Shown: one piece after another, positions 1-12,500 of the stretch | Position numbering within the stretch: the first letter of the stretch is position 1 | Layout: each line of letters begins with the position of its first letter | Assembly: GCA_030737875.1 (NCBI GenBank) | Contig: CM060922.1 | Span: forward strand, 306,581,456 to 306,645,455 | Source of the DNA: Allium sativum | Lineage: Eukaryota > Streptophyta > Magnoliopsida > Asparagales > Amaryllidaceae | Reading direction: 5' to 3' | Length of the DNA: 64,000 nt | Translations under genes and position numbers: made by a program | The notes under the pieces: model-generated | Databases searched by the model: none | What the model saw: only the letters and a program-made list of their open reading frames with translations | What the model was told of the DNA's origin: nothing

Positions 1-318
1 AGTATCTACGAGTAGGGAGCCGATCGCAAGTGGGTAGTGGGATACACCTAGCGGAGATAGAGGTAGACGACACCTATGTAGTCAGCTAGGGGTACGCAAG
101 GCCATTTATATAATTTCTAAGTGAAGCAAGTGGGATCAACTTTGAGGGGGACTGGTGTGGAGCAGTGTAGTAATTATTCGTTAGTAATTAGGTGTGCCTT
201 TAACGTTATCTTTATCTTCTCTTCCATACCCAATAGTTCATAGACATTTCCTTGTTTTCTAGCTTATGCCTTAGTCTAGTTATTTTGGTAATAGTATTGT
301 TAGAATTATCATACTCGC

Positions 319-333
319 CAGACTTTATGTCTG
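319..333 (+). other. LTR-end stem-loop (F)
   Basis: CAGAC, loop TTTAT, GTCTG, then ACCCC. This is the F version of a stem-loop found at the same place in every LTR family here whose right end is visible. It lies 389 bp before the LTR end and is followed by a polypyrimidine tract ending in CAG at 365-367. Confidence 0.65.
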
Positions 334-582
334 ACCCCCTCCATTTCTATCCTTTTTCTCCCTCCAGGTCCTCAGGGTGGAACCAGCTCTAGCGGAGTTT
401 GATTGGATTGCTTTATCTCTCTTTTGGAAAAGCTTGGACCATTGAAGTAAAGTCCAGCTTGTTATCTTCTTTAATGGCTATTTATGTAATGGGGTTATGT
501 ATTTCGTTTTATTAAGATGGATATTGTACTTGACTCTGATTTATGGTTTTATGATGTAACAAACATGTTTAATTTCCGCTGC

Positions 583-593
583 AATAAAATAAA
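583..593 (+). terminator. Poly(A) signal of LTR F
   Basis: Two overlapping AATAAA hexamers follow a TTCCGCTGC motif. LTRs B, D and E have a similar CCGCTG motif at the equivalent place. This is the likely polyadenylation region of the LTR transcript. It is inferred from the motif only. Confidence 0.5.
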
Positions 594-722
594 GTTTTAG
601 GTTTCCAAGTACTACTTATTATATGTCTTGTTGTAATTTTTCTGTTCTATATTCACTTAAAACCTCCATGGAAGTTAATGCATTCCCTTTATGAGTGACA
701 TTAATGGACGTGGGGTGTTACA

Positions 723-2697
723 CTAAGACATCAAATTTTGGACTATGATCCAAATGATCAAGATACAGTAAGAAGGGCATACTTACAAAAAGGTCCTTAT
801 CATCCTTCTTTGCAAATACTTCCACAAACAATAAATGGTGGAGCAACTAGACGTTTTAGTCAATCATGGTTTACCGATTATAAGAATTGGTTGGAATATA
901 GTGTAAAAGAAGATGCAGTATATTGTTTGCTTTGCTACTTATTTCGTCCCGAGTCGATGAGTAGAAATACAAGTGATGTATTTATTCGGGGAGGGTTTAG
1001 GAATTGGAAACATAATCGAAGGCTTAAAGAATATGCTAACACAGATGTTCATCGAGCAGCATATACAAAAGCAGAGAATTTGATGAATCAAAATCAACAT
1101 ATTGCAATGGCAATCGAGAAACAATCAACCCAAAGCAAAATTGACTATCGACATTGATTAAACTCAGCTTTTGTGTGCATTCGACATTTGTTACATCAAG
1201 ATTATGCTTTTCGTGGCCATGATGAATCCGAAGAATCAACAAATAAAGGAAATTTTCTTGAACTTTTGCAATGGCTTGCTCATGAAAAGCCTTCGGTTGA
1301 TGCGGTTGTTCTAAAAAATGCACCGAAAAATAATAAGATGACATCATCGGATATTCAAAAAGATATAGTCAATTGTATTGCCATGGAAATTGTAGACACT
1401 GTCTTACAACATCTACATCTATATGGAGGACTATTTGCATTATTGATTGATGAAGCTCGTGATACATCGATTAAAGAGCAAATGGCAAATGTTTTACGAT
1501 TTGTGGTTGAGACAGGAAGTGTTATTGAAAGGTTTGTAGGCATGGTGCATGTTCCTAACACAACATCAATTTTCTCTTAAAATATCACTTGATGTTTTTC
1601 TTAGTAAACAAGGATTGAGCATGTCTATGTTGCGAGGACAAGTTTATGATGGTGCAAGTAATATGAAAGGAATGTTTAATGGTCTTAAAACACTTGTTTT
1701 AAATGAAAGCAAGTCTGCTTTCTATGTTCACTGTTTTGCACATCAACTACAATTTGCACTCGTTCGTGTTGCCAAAGATATAGACCATATTTTTGAGTTT
1801 TTTTACTTGGTTAATAACTTGGTAAACCTCGCTGGAGCTTCATGCAAATGTCGAGACATTCTTAGGGAAAAAGAAGCTAATAGAATATTTAGTCAACTTG
1901 AAAGTGGTGAACTATCTAGTAGTCAGGGACTAAATCAAGAACGTAGTTTGAAATGACCTAGTGACACACGTTGGGGTTCACATTATGGTACATTAGTCAA
2001 TTTGATTGTTATGTTTCATTCAGTTATTGATGTCCTTACCGATCTAGTGGAAGATATGTCTGGTGATAAAAGGGAAACCTTTTAATTTAATCAAAGTGTT
2101 GCAATCCTATGATTTCATATTTCTTTTGCATTTGATGAGAAATGTTCGTGCAATTACTAATGATCTCTCCAAGGCGTTACAACAGAAAGATCAGCATATC
2201 ATAAATGCTTTGATGTTGGTAAACATATCTAAAGAGAGGTTAAATAATATGCGAGCTAATGGATGGGACACTCTTTTAAACAAGGATGACTCTTTCTGCA
2301 CCAAACAATAAATTCCTATTTCGAATATGGATGATAATTACATTCTTTTGGGTAGATCAAGAAGAGGGCCAATGATTACAAATTTACATCATTATCGATT
2401 TGATTTGTTTTACCTTTGTCTAGATAAGTAGATTGTTGAGCTTAACAACCGCTTTGATGAGGTAAATTCAGAATTACTTCTTTGTTTGTCCGCTCTTAGT
2501 TCAGTCGATTCATTTGCCGCTTTTGATAAAGTGAGGCTAGTTCGATTATCCGAATTTTATCCCAATGATTTTTCTGAAGTAGAACATATGGATCTTTATA
2601 ATCAGTTGGAGATTTATGAAATTGATATGAAGTCTAATGATATGTTTAAAGATGTGAAAGGGATCGGTGATTTGGCTAGGAAGATGGTGTTGACGAA
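723..2697 (+). pseudogene. hAT transposase-like (TTF zinc finger / DUF4371) pseudogene
   Basis: Translated pieces across several frames match the plant ZMYM1-like or TTF-type zinc finger family derived from hAT transposases. The order is a YDPNDQDTVRRAYLQKGPY start; a TTF-like zinc finger around YCLLCYLF; the DUF4371-like part (DIQKDIVNCIAMEIVDTV, ALLIDEARD); YDGASNMKG; HCFAHQLQFALV; TRWGSHY; and a late GIGDLARKMV. In-frame stops lie near 1155 and 1954, with frameshifts near 1560 and 2080. The extreme N-terminus is missing at the LTR F boundary. The C-terminal hAT dimerisation region is missing after TKK, where the sequence changes character at about 2697. No function remains. Confidence 0.85.
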
Positions 2698-4540
2698 AAA
2701 AATATCGTTTAGAGATGCTTCCAAATTCTTCCTTTATTTCCGCTCTTTGATTTCTTCCCCAAATTCTCTTCATAAATACTCTTTTTTTTTTCAAAACAAA
2801 ACAAAATAAAAAAAATCTTCCTAAAATCCTTCCTTCCTCTATAATTTCTTTCCCTTTTCTGCCCTAATCATCATCCAACAATTCCTAAAATAAACCAATC
2901 CCACTTTACACCATTAAATCATTCCCTACATTTCCCCATCCTCTCACCATCTTCAATCTCCAATCCATACATAAACCAAATCACTCAAATACCTCCTTCC
3001 AAACCAATAATACATCTCCCAGAACTCAACCTCTTCCTGCTCCACACAATTCTACAAATCTTCTACAAATTTCTTTTATTTCTTCCTTTTTGCCTTGAAA
3101 TTCTCTATAGCCGTTCACCACAAGTCCAATCCCATCAATTCTACTGACTAACCTCATCAACTTCAAACTACCACCCGCTACAGTTAACTTCATCCAAATC
3201 CTACCATTGGACCGTCCTCCAAATCAAACGAGTTACATATCAACCCCAAATCACTTCTACCTGCAGTGAGAACCACCATATACCATCTCCATCAAGGCAT
3301 TAACTGCTTCACCACTTCCTCAACCGGCCACCCACCACAAAACAACATTGTCACTCCATTACCACCGCATTCACGCTTCATATCAGTCTTCTTAACACAC
3401 TGAAAACAAACTTGCACCATCAATGCAAACCAACCATAAACTGCATCACACTAAAACAAGATCATCCACCATCTTCACTACTTCCAAGTTCAGATCCTCC
3501 CTCTCCAAACTTACTTCCCAAACCCCATCACCCTCTAGCACAAAACCAGTCCTCCAATAACCAAATCAACTTTACTCGCAAAGACCCCAATCCACCTCAT
3601 CCTCAATCAAACACCTCACGACACCCCCTTCCTGTTGCTTTCTTCATCAACACAGCCTCTTCACAAAAGCACCATCAATACAACAACTTCCAGCACAACC
3701 GCTTGAAAACAACTCCACAACAAGAACTTGTCGCTGGCCTCCAATCCTTCTGTATACCAGAATTCTCAATACCCTAAAGCCCCTCGCAATTACCCTACCA
3801 TGCACGAGCAGACTTCAGCCACCTCAAGCACCTCACGCGACCATCGCAGTAGCTTGACATAAAGTCAACGATTTTTTTATTTTCCGGAGATCAGCTTGCG
3901 TTTTGTAATTTGGGTTAACAGGGAAATGGGATTTAGGGTATTTTATTTGGTTGGGTGACAAGCCGAATTGCATTTGTTTGGCCTATTTGGCCTTGTGTTT
4001 TGATTTGTGTAGGCTTAACCTTGGGGGTTAATTTTTTTCTTTAAACTTGTAATCTTTGGGAATCAAATTTACTTGTAATCGAACTCTACTCTTTTGAGTT
4101 TGATTTTGCTTGACTTTGGAAATTAGATATTACTTTGAGTTTTTCCATTTGTTTCTCAAAAAAAAATTGTGTTAAAAATGAAAAAAGTGTTATTTCTTGT
4201 CTCTTTTTAGGTTGCAGAAATAGGAAGAGCGCTTACTTTCTATCGATAAATTGCATTGCTTTGCTTGCGCTTAAAAAAAACCGTCGCTGAAATAAGAATA
4301 AAAATGCTAATAAATTCTGCACGCTCAGGTATTATTCTCTTTTCCTTTATTTTTATTTAATTGCATTGTTGTTTGTTTGCATTTGCATTAAATAAAAATC
4401 CAAAAACAAAATAAAAATTCATTAATTCACGTTTAACTTTTGTTTTGCATTCATCTTAGTTTGTTTTTATTTTGTTAGGACATCATTATATTTTGACAAA
4501 TTGGTTTATTTTTAACGAATTATTTCTCGGTGTCTAGAAT
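2698..4540 (+). other. Non-coding region with a G-poor tract
   Basis: I see no gene here. From about 2800 to 3700 the top strand has very few G residues and is rich in C, A and T, so the open frame at 3412-3777 is just a low-complexity proline, histidine and asparagine string. A TATA-like CATAAATACT lies near 2772, just before this tract. The stretch may be the leader of the LARD-like element that follows. From 3880 to 4540 the sequence becomes AT-rich and ordinary. Confidence 0.4.
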
Positions 4541-4809
4541 ACGGTAGAGTAATAACCATTTATAAATATTACGGTGATTTGTAAATATTATATCGGTTGT
4601 TCCTCTGAAGGTAGTTAAACCTTCGGCTGCATTGCTAGTGCGATTCCTGGTGTAACGATAACTCCTGTCCGTTAACTGGCTGAGAAATCTTTTGTTGAAA
4701 TTAATCAAACCGTTATTATATAATTTTAGAAAATCTATAAATAATTAGTTTGCATTCATATAGTTGCATTAGCTTCATGCATATATAAAAAAACAATTTT
4801 TTTTTGAAA

Positions 4810-5958
4810 ATGTCTCAATTCCCTTTTTCCTACGAATTTTGTGATAGTTGTGAAAATCAATATAATCTATATAATTGTACACCAACTTCATATGGATATT
4901 TTAACAACAACTATTGTACAAATAATTTGGATTTTACGCTGCCAACTTTTCAAAATTTTCAAAATAATCCTGATTGTACACCACCAAATTTTAAAAAAGA
5001 TGATCAACCCTTAAGTCTTGAAATAAGTGTTCAAGCTCTATGTGAAGAAAGTCAAAAATTTAATGAATCAAGTTAAAGATTAATTGAATTAATGTGCAAC
5101 AATTCAAGTCAAAGTTTTCAAAATAATCAAAATTTTAATTCACTTTTAAATTCAAATGATTTTGATTATAACCCTTGCCAAATCAATTTCGAACTCCAAA
5201 ATGAATTTCCAATTCAAAATGAAAATGTGAATAATTTTTCAAATGATTTTGGCAATGGGAATAATTTCAATTGTGGTGAACTAGAAAATTTTTGTTCTCA
5301 ACAATTTCAAACTGAAAATTCTCATGTAAATAACTATAAATTTGATTTTGTTGAGCAAACGAACATACTTGACTATTACTTGAAGTTTCGTGAGAAACAA
5401 AATCGAATCCTAACTTGTGACGATTCGAATAAAAATCCACCTTTGCCCACAATCGACGATTTTCAAATAACAACTTTTGAAATTGATGTAAATCTTAATG
5501 AAGTTGTTGAAAGCTCTGTAATTGATCTGAATTTGAATTTTCTTGAAAACAAAGACGTCAATCCTCAATTTGATCTTCCTCTCTCGGATTCTGAAATTTT
5601 TGAAAATTTAACAACTTTAGATTGTCAACCTGACAAAAATGATGAAGTTGTTAACAACTGTTTAAGTGAGGACAACTTTGATGAGCGAAAACTTCTTAAA
5701 CTGATTGACGATAATGTTGTTGGGTCTGAAACTGCAAATGAAAATTTTGAAAACTTTGAAATTCTTGAGGTTAAAAACAACGAAACTGCTGAATGTGATC
5801 TTAAGCACAATAACGATTTTTCTGAAACTGTTGAAACTCCTTGCGACTTGATCGTTTCAATTGAAGCTCACTGTGATCACTTGTTTTTCAATAATAAATT
5901 TCTGCAGTATATGGACTCTTTTTGGAATAACACTGTTTTTGAGAAAACACGATTTTGA
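4810..5958 (+). pseudogene. Asparagine-rich LARD protein, interrupted
   Basis: One reading frame of about 382 codons is broken by a single in-frame TAA at 5074-5076. The ATG at 4810 gives MSQFPFSYEFCDSC. A start at 4804 would need TTG. The first third is rich in Asn, Phe, Tyr and Cys, with repeated NFQN-type strings. The rest is acidic and rich in Asn, Glu, Asp and Leu. There are no zinc knuckle, protease, RT or integrase motifs. The protein is unknown to me. It sits where a gag gene would be in a LARD-like element, but a gag role is only inferred from position. Reopening at 5092 in the same frame suggests recent coding. Confidence 0.55.
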
Positions 5959-6719
5959 AATTTACAGAAAAATCATTTGTTTGGTTTTGACTTTAGGTTT
6001 ACGAATGAACCTTTAGTTAACAAAATTCAAATATCAAAGTAAAACCGAACAATATTTCTCAAAAAAAGTGTAGGGGTGAGAATGATGCACATGTCGCTCA
6101 ATTTATACATCATCAAAACAAATCAAACTTTGGTTTTGAAACTTTTACTGAATCCCGGCTCGATGACCTCTCTTTAGTTGCTACAGAAATCCAATTTGAT
6201 TTTAGGATCAATTGTAAGCTCAAAATTTTAAAATTAGCAACTCAAAATCTTGTAAAAACAAAATTTATTTGTCCAAATCTGAAAGGTAATACAAAATTCT
6301 TTATGATTTGGTTTTCTGTTCTTAATCTGTGTCTCATAATCCTTATGAGGCTGATCCATTGGTCCATTGTGGACCGGTTCATCTATTCGATGACTACATA
6401 TTTTCTGCACGCATATTTGGTAAGTCGCACTAACCCTTTTTTGTACATATGTAAATATTTCTCCTCCATTCACTCATTGTGTCATGCATTGACTCTGGGG
6501 ACATAGTCGAAATCAAGTGTGGGGGGAGTTTCATTTTCATTTTGTTTTGCATAGTTTAAGTTAGCATTTTTTTTCCTCTCTTTTTGCATTTTTTTCTTTT
6601 CCTTATAAAAAAAAGTAAAAGTTTCGCACTTCTATTTACTTCTAAATAAGACATGATGGAGTTAGCATATAATTTTGGTCATTCGATTTAAGTATTTGGA
6701 AATTTACTTCTCTTAGCGG
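5959..6719 (+). other. LARD1 interior, degenerate coding tail
   Basis: This is AT-rich sequence after the ORF stop. Short in-frame traces of coding-like sequence occur, but no open frame is convincing. A GTGTAGGGGTG motif near 6068 and an AAGTGTGGGGGG purine run near 6513 mark the type of boundary repeated before the LTR. I see no gene. Confidence 0.4.
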
Positions 6720-7190
6720 ATAACGAAAGGAAAGTTTGAATTATGTGCAAATTTGGTGTAACTGGTATATTGGGAAATTCGTAGGCGATGAGTATGAAAT
6801 GTTTTCTGAATTGTAATCCGATTAAATGAATAGTTGATTTTGACTACTTGCGATAACATTTTAGATCTTTTAAGTGAAGTTATGCTAAGATATTCTCGCT
6901 CAACTCTCTCTCTTATGCAAAAAAAAAAAAGTACATATATATAATAATCCAAAGGTATCCAACATTGCTGGTACATCTGGCATTGGTGTGCAAACCCACC
7001 AAGCTCTTTCCGACACCTTGTTGACAAAGTCAGCGTCGTTATATCTTGGTCTCATTTTATGAGTCGGACACCTAAGAAATACCGACATCTTGTTGACAAA
7101 GTCAGCGTCGATCTGCACAATCCGCTAAGCTTTGTCCCAAACTCTCACGGGTGGTATACCTTGGTCTTTTCGGTTAGGTGTGCGTAAATA
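6720..7190 (+). repeat. Conserved LARD non-coding module (copy 1)
   Basis: This block matches 57480-57930 in LARD2 over several hundred bases, although the surrounding interior is mostly different. It contains two copies of a TTGTTGACAAAGTCAGCGT core at about 7018 and 7090, separated by a TATCTTGGTCTCATTTTATG segment. It ends with GGTATACCTTGGTCTTTT. The core has a small hairpin (TGAC, AAA, GTCA) inside a CGAC/GTCG pair. No reading frame is shared, so the conservation looks like RNA or DNA function, or recent common origin. Confidence 0.6.
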
Positions 7191-7589
7191 GTAATAATGT
7201 AAATATTTTGTAATAAAGAGAGAGTAAGCACTTGAAATCCAAGCATACTCATCACTTATTCGACCTAACTTGTTAACAAAAAGGAAGTTGAGATGTCGTT
7301 TTACGATTATTGATATCGATTATAGAATTCATTTCATATTTGCACTATGTTTCTACCAAAACAACTGGCCAAGCTGGAGGAGTTTTTGATGATAACATGA
7401 CTTTTATTTGAAGTTTTGATTAGTAATGGACTTAAATTTCATAGTGACGACCCAAATTTTTGTTAACTCATTCGTGTAATATTTAAAAGTAAATTATCCA
7501 TTTGTAAATATTTCTTTAAAAACTTGCAGTCATATTGTAAATATTTTTGAATCTTGCATTTTGTAAATATTTTTTTGCATTTAACTTTC

Positions 7590-7765
7590 GGATTTAGTGG
7601 GTAGTATCCGCTGAAAACCCTCATAAGACAACACTCGTCCTATTAGGGACACCCAGAGGTTTAACGACTTGTTGCATACGCTCAATGCAAACTTGCTCCC
7701 TATGAAAATGGGTTTAACATAGTTTTTACTTTATTCGGGGACAAATAAAAAGATAAGTGTGGGGG
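7590..7765 (+). repeat. Conserved block and polypurine tract before LARD1 LTR
   Basis: The stretch from TATCCGCTGAAAACCCTCA onward matches 58325-58504 in LARD2. It includes TTAGGGACACC and AGAGGTTTAACG and ends in GATAAGTGTGGGGG at 7752-7765. This purine run is the likely primer for plus-strand DNA synthesis next to the 3' LTR. Confidence 0.6.
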
Positions 7766-9267
7766 TATTTCATGTGCATGTAAAAATGCACTTTTATATT
7801 CATATATTCATTCTTGTTTAGTGCTAATAAATGTCATATATGGGTATGTTATCATGTTTAAACAATAATTGAATTGATTTCAAAACATCACGCATTTATC
7901 ATCATATAGGGGGAAATGGTCATTTTTGTGCTTGTATTATTTTGAGAATGTTTACTTCGACATTTTTTATATTTGTGCAGAAATTGGATGCATGTAGAAG
8001 AGGACTTCATAAAGATATATATGCATACAGAGGAGAAAGAGGAAATCAATGCCTTGCCCAAAAAATGAAAAAGGAAATCAATCAATGAAAAGGAATCAAT
8101 TCAAATAGAGGATTAATGGAGCACCCCAATCACTCCCCCTCCTTCTTTAGTGGCGACAAAAATTATGGCTTCATGAATCATTATTGCTAAAGACAAAATG
8201 AAGCTTAAGGAGGGGGTATTCTTGGTAGCATGCAAAAAGTGAATTAGGGTTTAGTCATGTATAAATAACCCATGTATATTGATGTAAAAGGAATCTTGGA
8301 TTTTGAGTTGAGAGTGGAGGCTGAAATAAAAACCTCTATTTCTCTTCCATGGCTTCTTAGCTCTTTTTTTGTAATCTCTCGTTTTAATGCAATCATAATT
8401 TGTCGTCTTTTATTTACATTTTATTTTCTTTTGTGCAAGTAGATAAGTTGTAGTTTTAGTTATTTAGCTTGCATTTTCTTTTATTTCTTTCATGTTGCAA
8501 ACTACATTTGTTGTTAAAATAACAAACATGAGAGGCTGAATCCCTACAACTTAGGGATAACGAAGCTCTCTTTATTCATGTAGTTTCAATATACTTGTTT
8601 ATTCATGATCTCTTTTTGTGCTTTAATTCATGTTGATGGTTATGGTTTTTGTGTTCATTATTGAGTTTGATAGCCTATTGTGTTGACACCATATAGGTTT
8701 TGCTTGTTCATAAGCTCGCTAATTACCTCTTCATCTACATATGATTATGGTAATTAAGTGGAGATTGAAATCTAGATTTGATGGTTTATATTCCTAATTA
8801 ATAGGGGATAGGCCATGCTTAAAGTACAATTCAATTTCAACTTGTTATCATTTTTCATAAAATTAGTAAAGTTGTTTAAGAGATGTGACAAAATTTGATG
8901 GCTTATGTTGGGCTAATCACTAGCACAAATAGGTCATGCTTAGAATAGTCACATCAATTAAATTAACTATTGACCAAAAAGAGAGATCATGATTTTATTT
9001 TATATTGATTCATGTGATCTTGAGAGTGAATTTGCTCCTAAGTTGTCATTTAATCTCTTATTTTTCAACCAACGTTTGTAGTTAATAGTTTGTTAGATTT
9101 TGCTAATTTTTAGCTAGTTAGTTAACATTCTCACTCGCTTTCGGTTTAATTTGATTGAGTAATTTAAGAATTAATCTTTCCATGTGGATCGACTCGTATT
9201 CGCCACGTACTACGATTGTACGCCGTGCGCTTGCGGTATTATCACGATATTTCGTGTTAACGGTTTT
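7766..9267 (+). mobile_element. LARD1 3' LTR
   Basis: The LTR begins after the polypurine tract at 7752-7765. It contains TATAAATAA at 8260-8268, then a leader with GAGAGTGGAGGCTGAAATAA. It ends near a GTGCGCTTGCGG motif (about 9227-9238), a pattern common near the right ends of plant LARD-like LTRs. The exact right edge is uncertain because the matching 5' LTR is missing. Confidence 0.5.
8260..8268 (+). promoter_or_regulatory. TATA box of LARD1 LTR
   Basis: TATAAATAA sits in an otherwise AT-moderate stretch, followed about 75 bp later by a pyrimidine-rich CTCTATTTCTCTTCC. LARD2 has TATAAATAT at 58928 in the same context. Confidence 0.5.
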
Positions 9268-9420
9268 CTAATTTAATAGAATATCCGTTTAGCGAACATT
9301 TTATTTTGCTTGAAAGATCAATAATTGATCGTTTTTGTAATCGAATATAATGATATAATTATATTTAGTTGTGTTTGTTTGATGGTGTGAAATGATGTTT
9401 ATATACATAATCATATGGGC

Positions 9421-9509
9421 AACATGGAAAAAAATCGGGGGCTACCGACCCCGAACCCCCCGAATTTTTTATCTTTCCCCCCATGCCAATTTTCTGGCTA
9501 CGCCATGTT
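9421..9509 (-). mobile_element. hAT-like transposon end fragment
   Basis: Read on the minus strand this begins CATGGCGTAGCCAGAAAATT, continues with G-runs, and contains a GTAGCCCCCG motif. This is the style of end seen in plant hAT families with GGCGGAGCCAG termini. Nested inverted repeats support it: AACATGG at 9421 with CCATGTT at 9503, and an inner AAAAATCGGGGG arm against CCCCCGAATTTTT. It may be the far end of the broken hAT gene at 723-2697, split by LARD1. I see no C-terminal transposase sequence between 9267 and 9420. Confidence 0.45.
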
Positions 9510-9559
9510 TACTGATGTAGTCGTATAGCGGATTAGTTCCGTATCCACTATACGTTTTA

Positions 9560-12500
9560 CCCGAAGACAACCTTCTTATGTTGCCTTTATCATGTACTGC
9601 CTATCGTAGATTAGGACTTGGAACGTTACCTATATTACGAGGCTGTCAATATAATGACAGTCTGGCATTGGCAACGTTCATACAAGAACCTAGGTTGTGC
9701 CTGGTGAGATACCCCACATTTTCTTCATCGATTACTGACACTATTGTTCCATTGAGTCCTACACCCTCTTCTGATAGTCATTGGTCCCCTGTTTCGGTTT
9801 TTTCCTCTCTTCTTAGTAAGGCCGAGACAACAATCATTAATGTTCTCTTTTCTGTTGCTTCTTCCCGGTCCATGCGTCGTAGACCAAGAGTGGATCCTCG
9901 CACTCCCCACACCATTCACACACGCTCTATAGCGGCATCCGAGCAGATCGTTCGATTTACTCGACAAACCCTTCATCTTATATAAGCTGTGAGATGTTCT
10001 TGTATTCGGTCATCTTCTTCCTATGTGTCTTCTTCTCTTGATTCATTGTTTCCTCTAGATGTCGAGCTTTCTCATCTAGAACGTTCGGGAGGCGATAATG
10101 TTGTCGCCAGCCAAGCCAAAAAACACAAAGGCAATCCCGTTAACCGATTGGCAGTAGCGGAATTCAATGCCTTCATTATCAGTTCGGGTCTTTCTGAAGT
10201 GCTTTAATAGGTTTAGCCTTTACTTGGTGTAATAACCAAGATGGGCCAAACCGTATTCTCTCCAGGCTTGACAGAGTCTTCGCTTCTGAAGGGTAGTTTA
10301 GTCTACCTTTTACATTCTCGGTGTCCTATACACCGTACCTTCTCCGGCTATACTCCTATGATTCTTAGTTGCTCCCCCTTTCTCTTTCTGGCCCGACCTC
10401 CTTTAGGTACCAAAGTATGTGGAGATCTCATCATACCTTACATGAGGTAGTGGAAGACTCTTGGAACTCTCCAGTAAGTGGCTCCCCATGCATGGTGTTC
10501 TCTCGTAAGATGAAACATCTTAAGGCTCGCCTTAAGGCGTGGAATATTCTAGTTCTCAAGAATATCTTCAACCTCATTTGGGAGGCTAAATAAATTGTTG
10601 TTTTAGCAAAATCAACTTTTAAGGAGGATTCTGCTGCAAACAAGGAAGCGTGGGCGGCGGCCCAGCTAGCTTTTTCATCAGAGCTTCGTAATCAACATGA
10701 CCATCTTCGCCAAAAGGCAAGGATCAAATGGATACGAACTCCAAGTTTTTTCATTCTTCCATTCGTAAGAAGAATAGACTTCTCATGATTCTCCAGATCA
10801 GCGACCTGATCTTTCTTTGGTTTCCACCCCGGTTGAAGTCAAAGATACTATTCTTTCCTATTTCCAGTCTTTCATTAGTTCTCCCGCTGTGTCGGTCTCT
10901 GATCCGTCCCTGCTCGCTTTCGTTCCTTGACTGGTCCTCCCCTCGGATACTTCCGATCTTGTCATACCTCCTTCCTCGGAATAAATACGTGCTTGCGCAT
11001 TTGCTCTAAGTAAGGACAATGTAAGTGGGATGGATAATTTCAATGGGGTGTTCTACACGAGTGTGTGGCTGATTATCAGGCGGACTTTTGTCTTCCTATT
11101 CAGTCCTTCTTCTCTGGTGGAGAACTCCCTGTTGGTTGGACCTCCACCAACTTGGTCCTTATCCCTAAATGTGATCTTCCTAGTTCTTGCATGGATTTCT
11201 GTCCGATCAGCTTGTGTAACTTCTCTAAGAAGGTCAATTCTAAGGTACAAACCTCTAGGCTAGCACAGTTTCTTGAGCGTCTTATATATTCTTCGCAGAC
11301 TGGGTTTGTTAAAGAACGTTTGTTCACTGATAACGTCCTTTTAGCCCAGGAGCTGGTTTCTCAGACTGATAAGAAGGTCCGCGGTTCTAATGTGGTTGTT
11401 AAGTTGGATATGGCTAAGTCTTACGACCACATGTCTTGGTTCTTCATCTTTTGAGGGTTTTCGGCTTTCCAGAGCCCCTCATTGATGTTGTTTAGCCGCT
11501 TATCTCCAAATACTATTTTTTCCATTCTCATCAACGGATCTGCCATCGGCTTCTTCAAATCCGAGAGAAGTCTACGTCAAGAAACCCCCTATCCCCTTCT
11601 CTGTTCGGCACCGCTACCGAGGCTTTTGTTCTCGGACCGCACTCCCTAATGTTAGCTTGGCAAATTCGTAGATTTGGCACCTCTATCCATCTTCTTCTCT
11701 GTCTTATTCAGTAGAATGAGAGGTGTTCGGGGCAACTTGTAAACTCCTCTAAAAGCTTCTTCGTCCCCGCAAAAGATCTGCCACCCATTATATCGTCATA
11801 GATCGAGACATCCATAGGTTTCAAAAGGCTGCCTCGCTCCCGCTACCTCACCTCGGTATTGTATTATATCGAGGCAGGAAGCTCAATGCCATCTTTGATC
11901 CCCTTACTGACAAATTCAGGGGTAAGATCATTCGTTCTAATGTAGCTCTCCTCTCTCAGGCTAGCAGACTTGTTCTCGTTAAGTCTGTCCTTGACTTTAT
12001 GGATTCTCATTCCTTTACTTCTATGACTCCCGCTTCTTCCTTCTTTCGCTATTATAGCTCGTTGGCTTCTTCCTTTTTTAGGGGAACCAAGGGCAATGCT
12101 TCTCGTTACCACTAGATATCTTGGAGGGAGGCCTGGGACTCCGCAACCTTAAGGACATCTGTTTGGCCTTTGCCTGCAAGCCGTGGGCGCGGTTTGGAGC
12201 GAACAGCTTTTTTTGGGCGACGTTCCACCTGCTAAGTACCACAGGCTATCGGGTAGGAATTACACTGGTGTCCCGTCCGCTAGTGAGATGCGGAAACGGA
12301 TGCAATCTATAAAGTCCATATCGAATGCCTATGGTGGTGGTACCGTTTGGGATGGATGTCCCTACTCGCTTAAAGCGGCGTGGAATTCAATGAGATCAGC
12401 GGGTCCAAATCTCCATCGTTTCTCTTTCATCTGGAATGTCCGACTTCCCCCGAAGGTCTCTCTATTTATGCGGATAACCCCGTATGATGGATTACCAATA

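Larger units (their letters stand above)
1..722 (+). mobile_element. LTR F, right (3') part
   Basis: The segment ends in GTGTTACA at 722 and resembles the ends of LTRs B and D: a GGGAGCCGATCG motif near the start, a short stem-loop at 319-333, a polypyrimidine-CAG, a TTCCGCTG motif with AATAAA around 583, and a GCATTCCCTTTATGAGTGAC block before the end. No primer-binding site follows, so this is a 3' LTR or a solo LTR whose left part lies outside the window. The orientation is inferred from these matches. Confidence is high that it is an LTR end and lower for the family name. Confidence 0.8.
2698..9267 (+). mobile_element. LARD1, LARD-like non-autonomous LTR element
   Basis: The stretch has one asparagine-rich ORF, long non-coding DNA, several AGTGTGGGGG purine motifs, and a 3' LTR-like end with a TATA box. 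The end contains a TACGATTGTACGCCGTGCGC motif of a kind common near plant LTR ends. No reverse transcriptase or integrase was seen. Segments at 6720-7190 and 7590-7765 are repeated in LARD2 at 57480-58504, which supports a family. I could not find a matching 5' LTR, so the left edge is a guess based on where the hAT gene stops. Confidence 0.5.

Noticed and set aside
3412..3777. 121-codon proline, histidine and asparagine-rich protein
   Set aside because: The frame is open because the tract lacks G, so stop codons TAG and TGA are rare. The composition is low-complexity.
9421..9470. Intrinsic terminator (GC stem and T run)
   Set aside because: Plant Pol II genes do not use this type. The sequence fits a hAT-like transposon end better.
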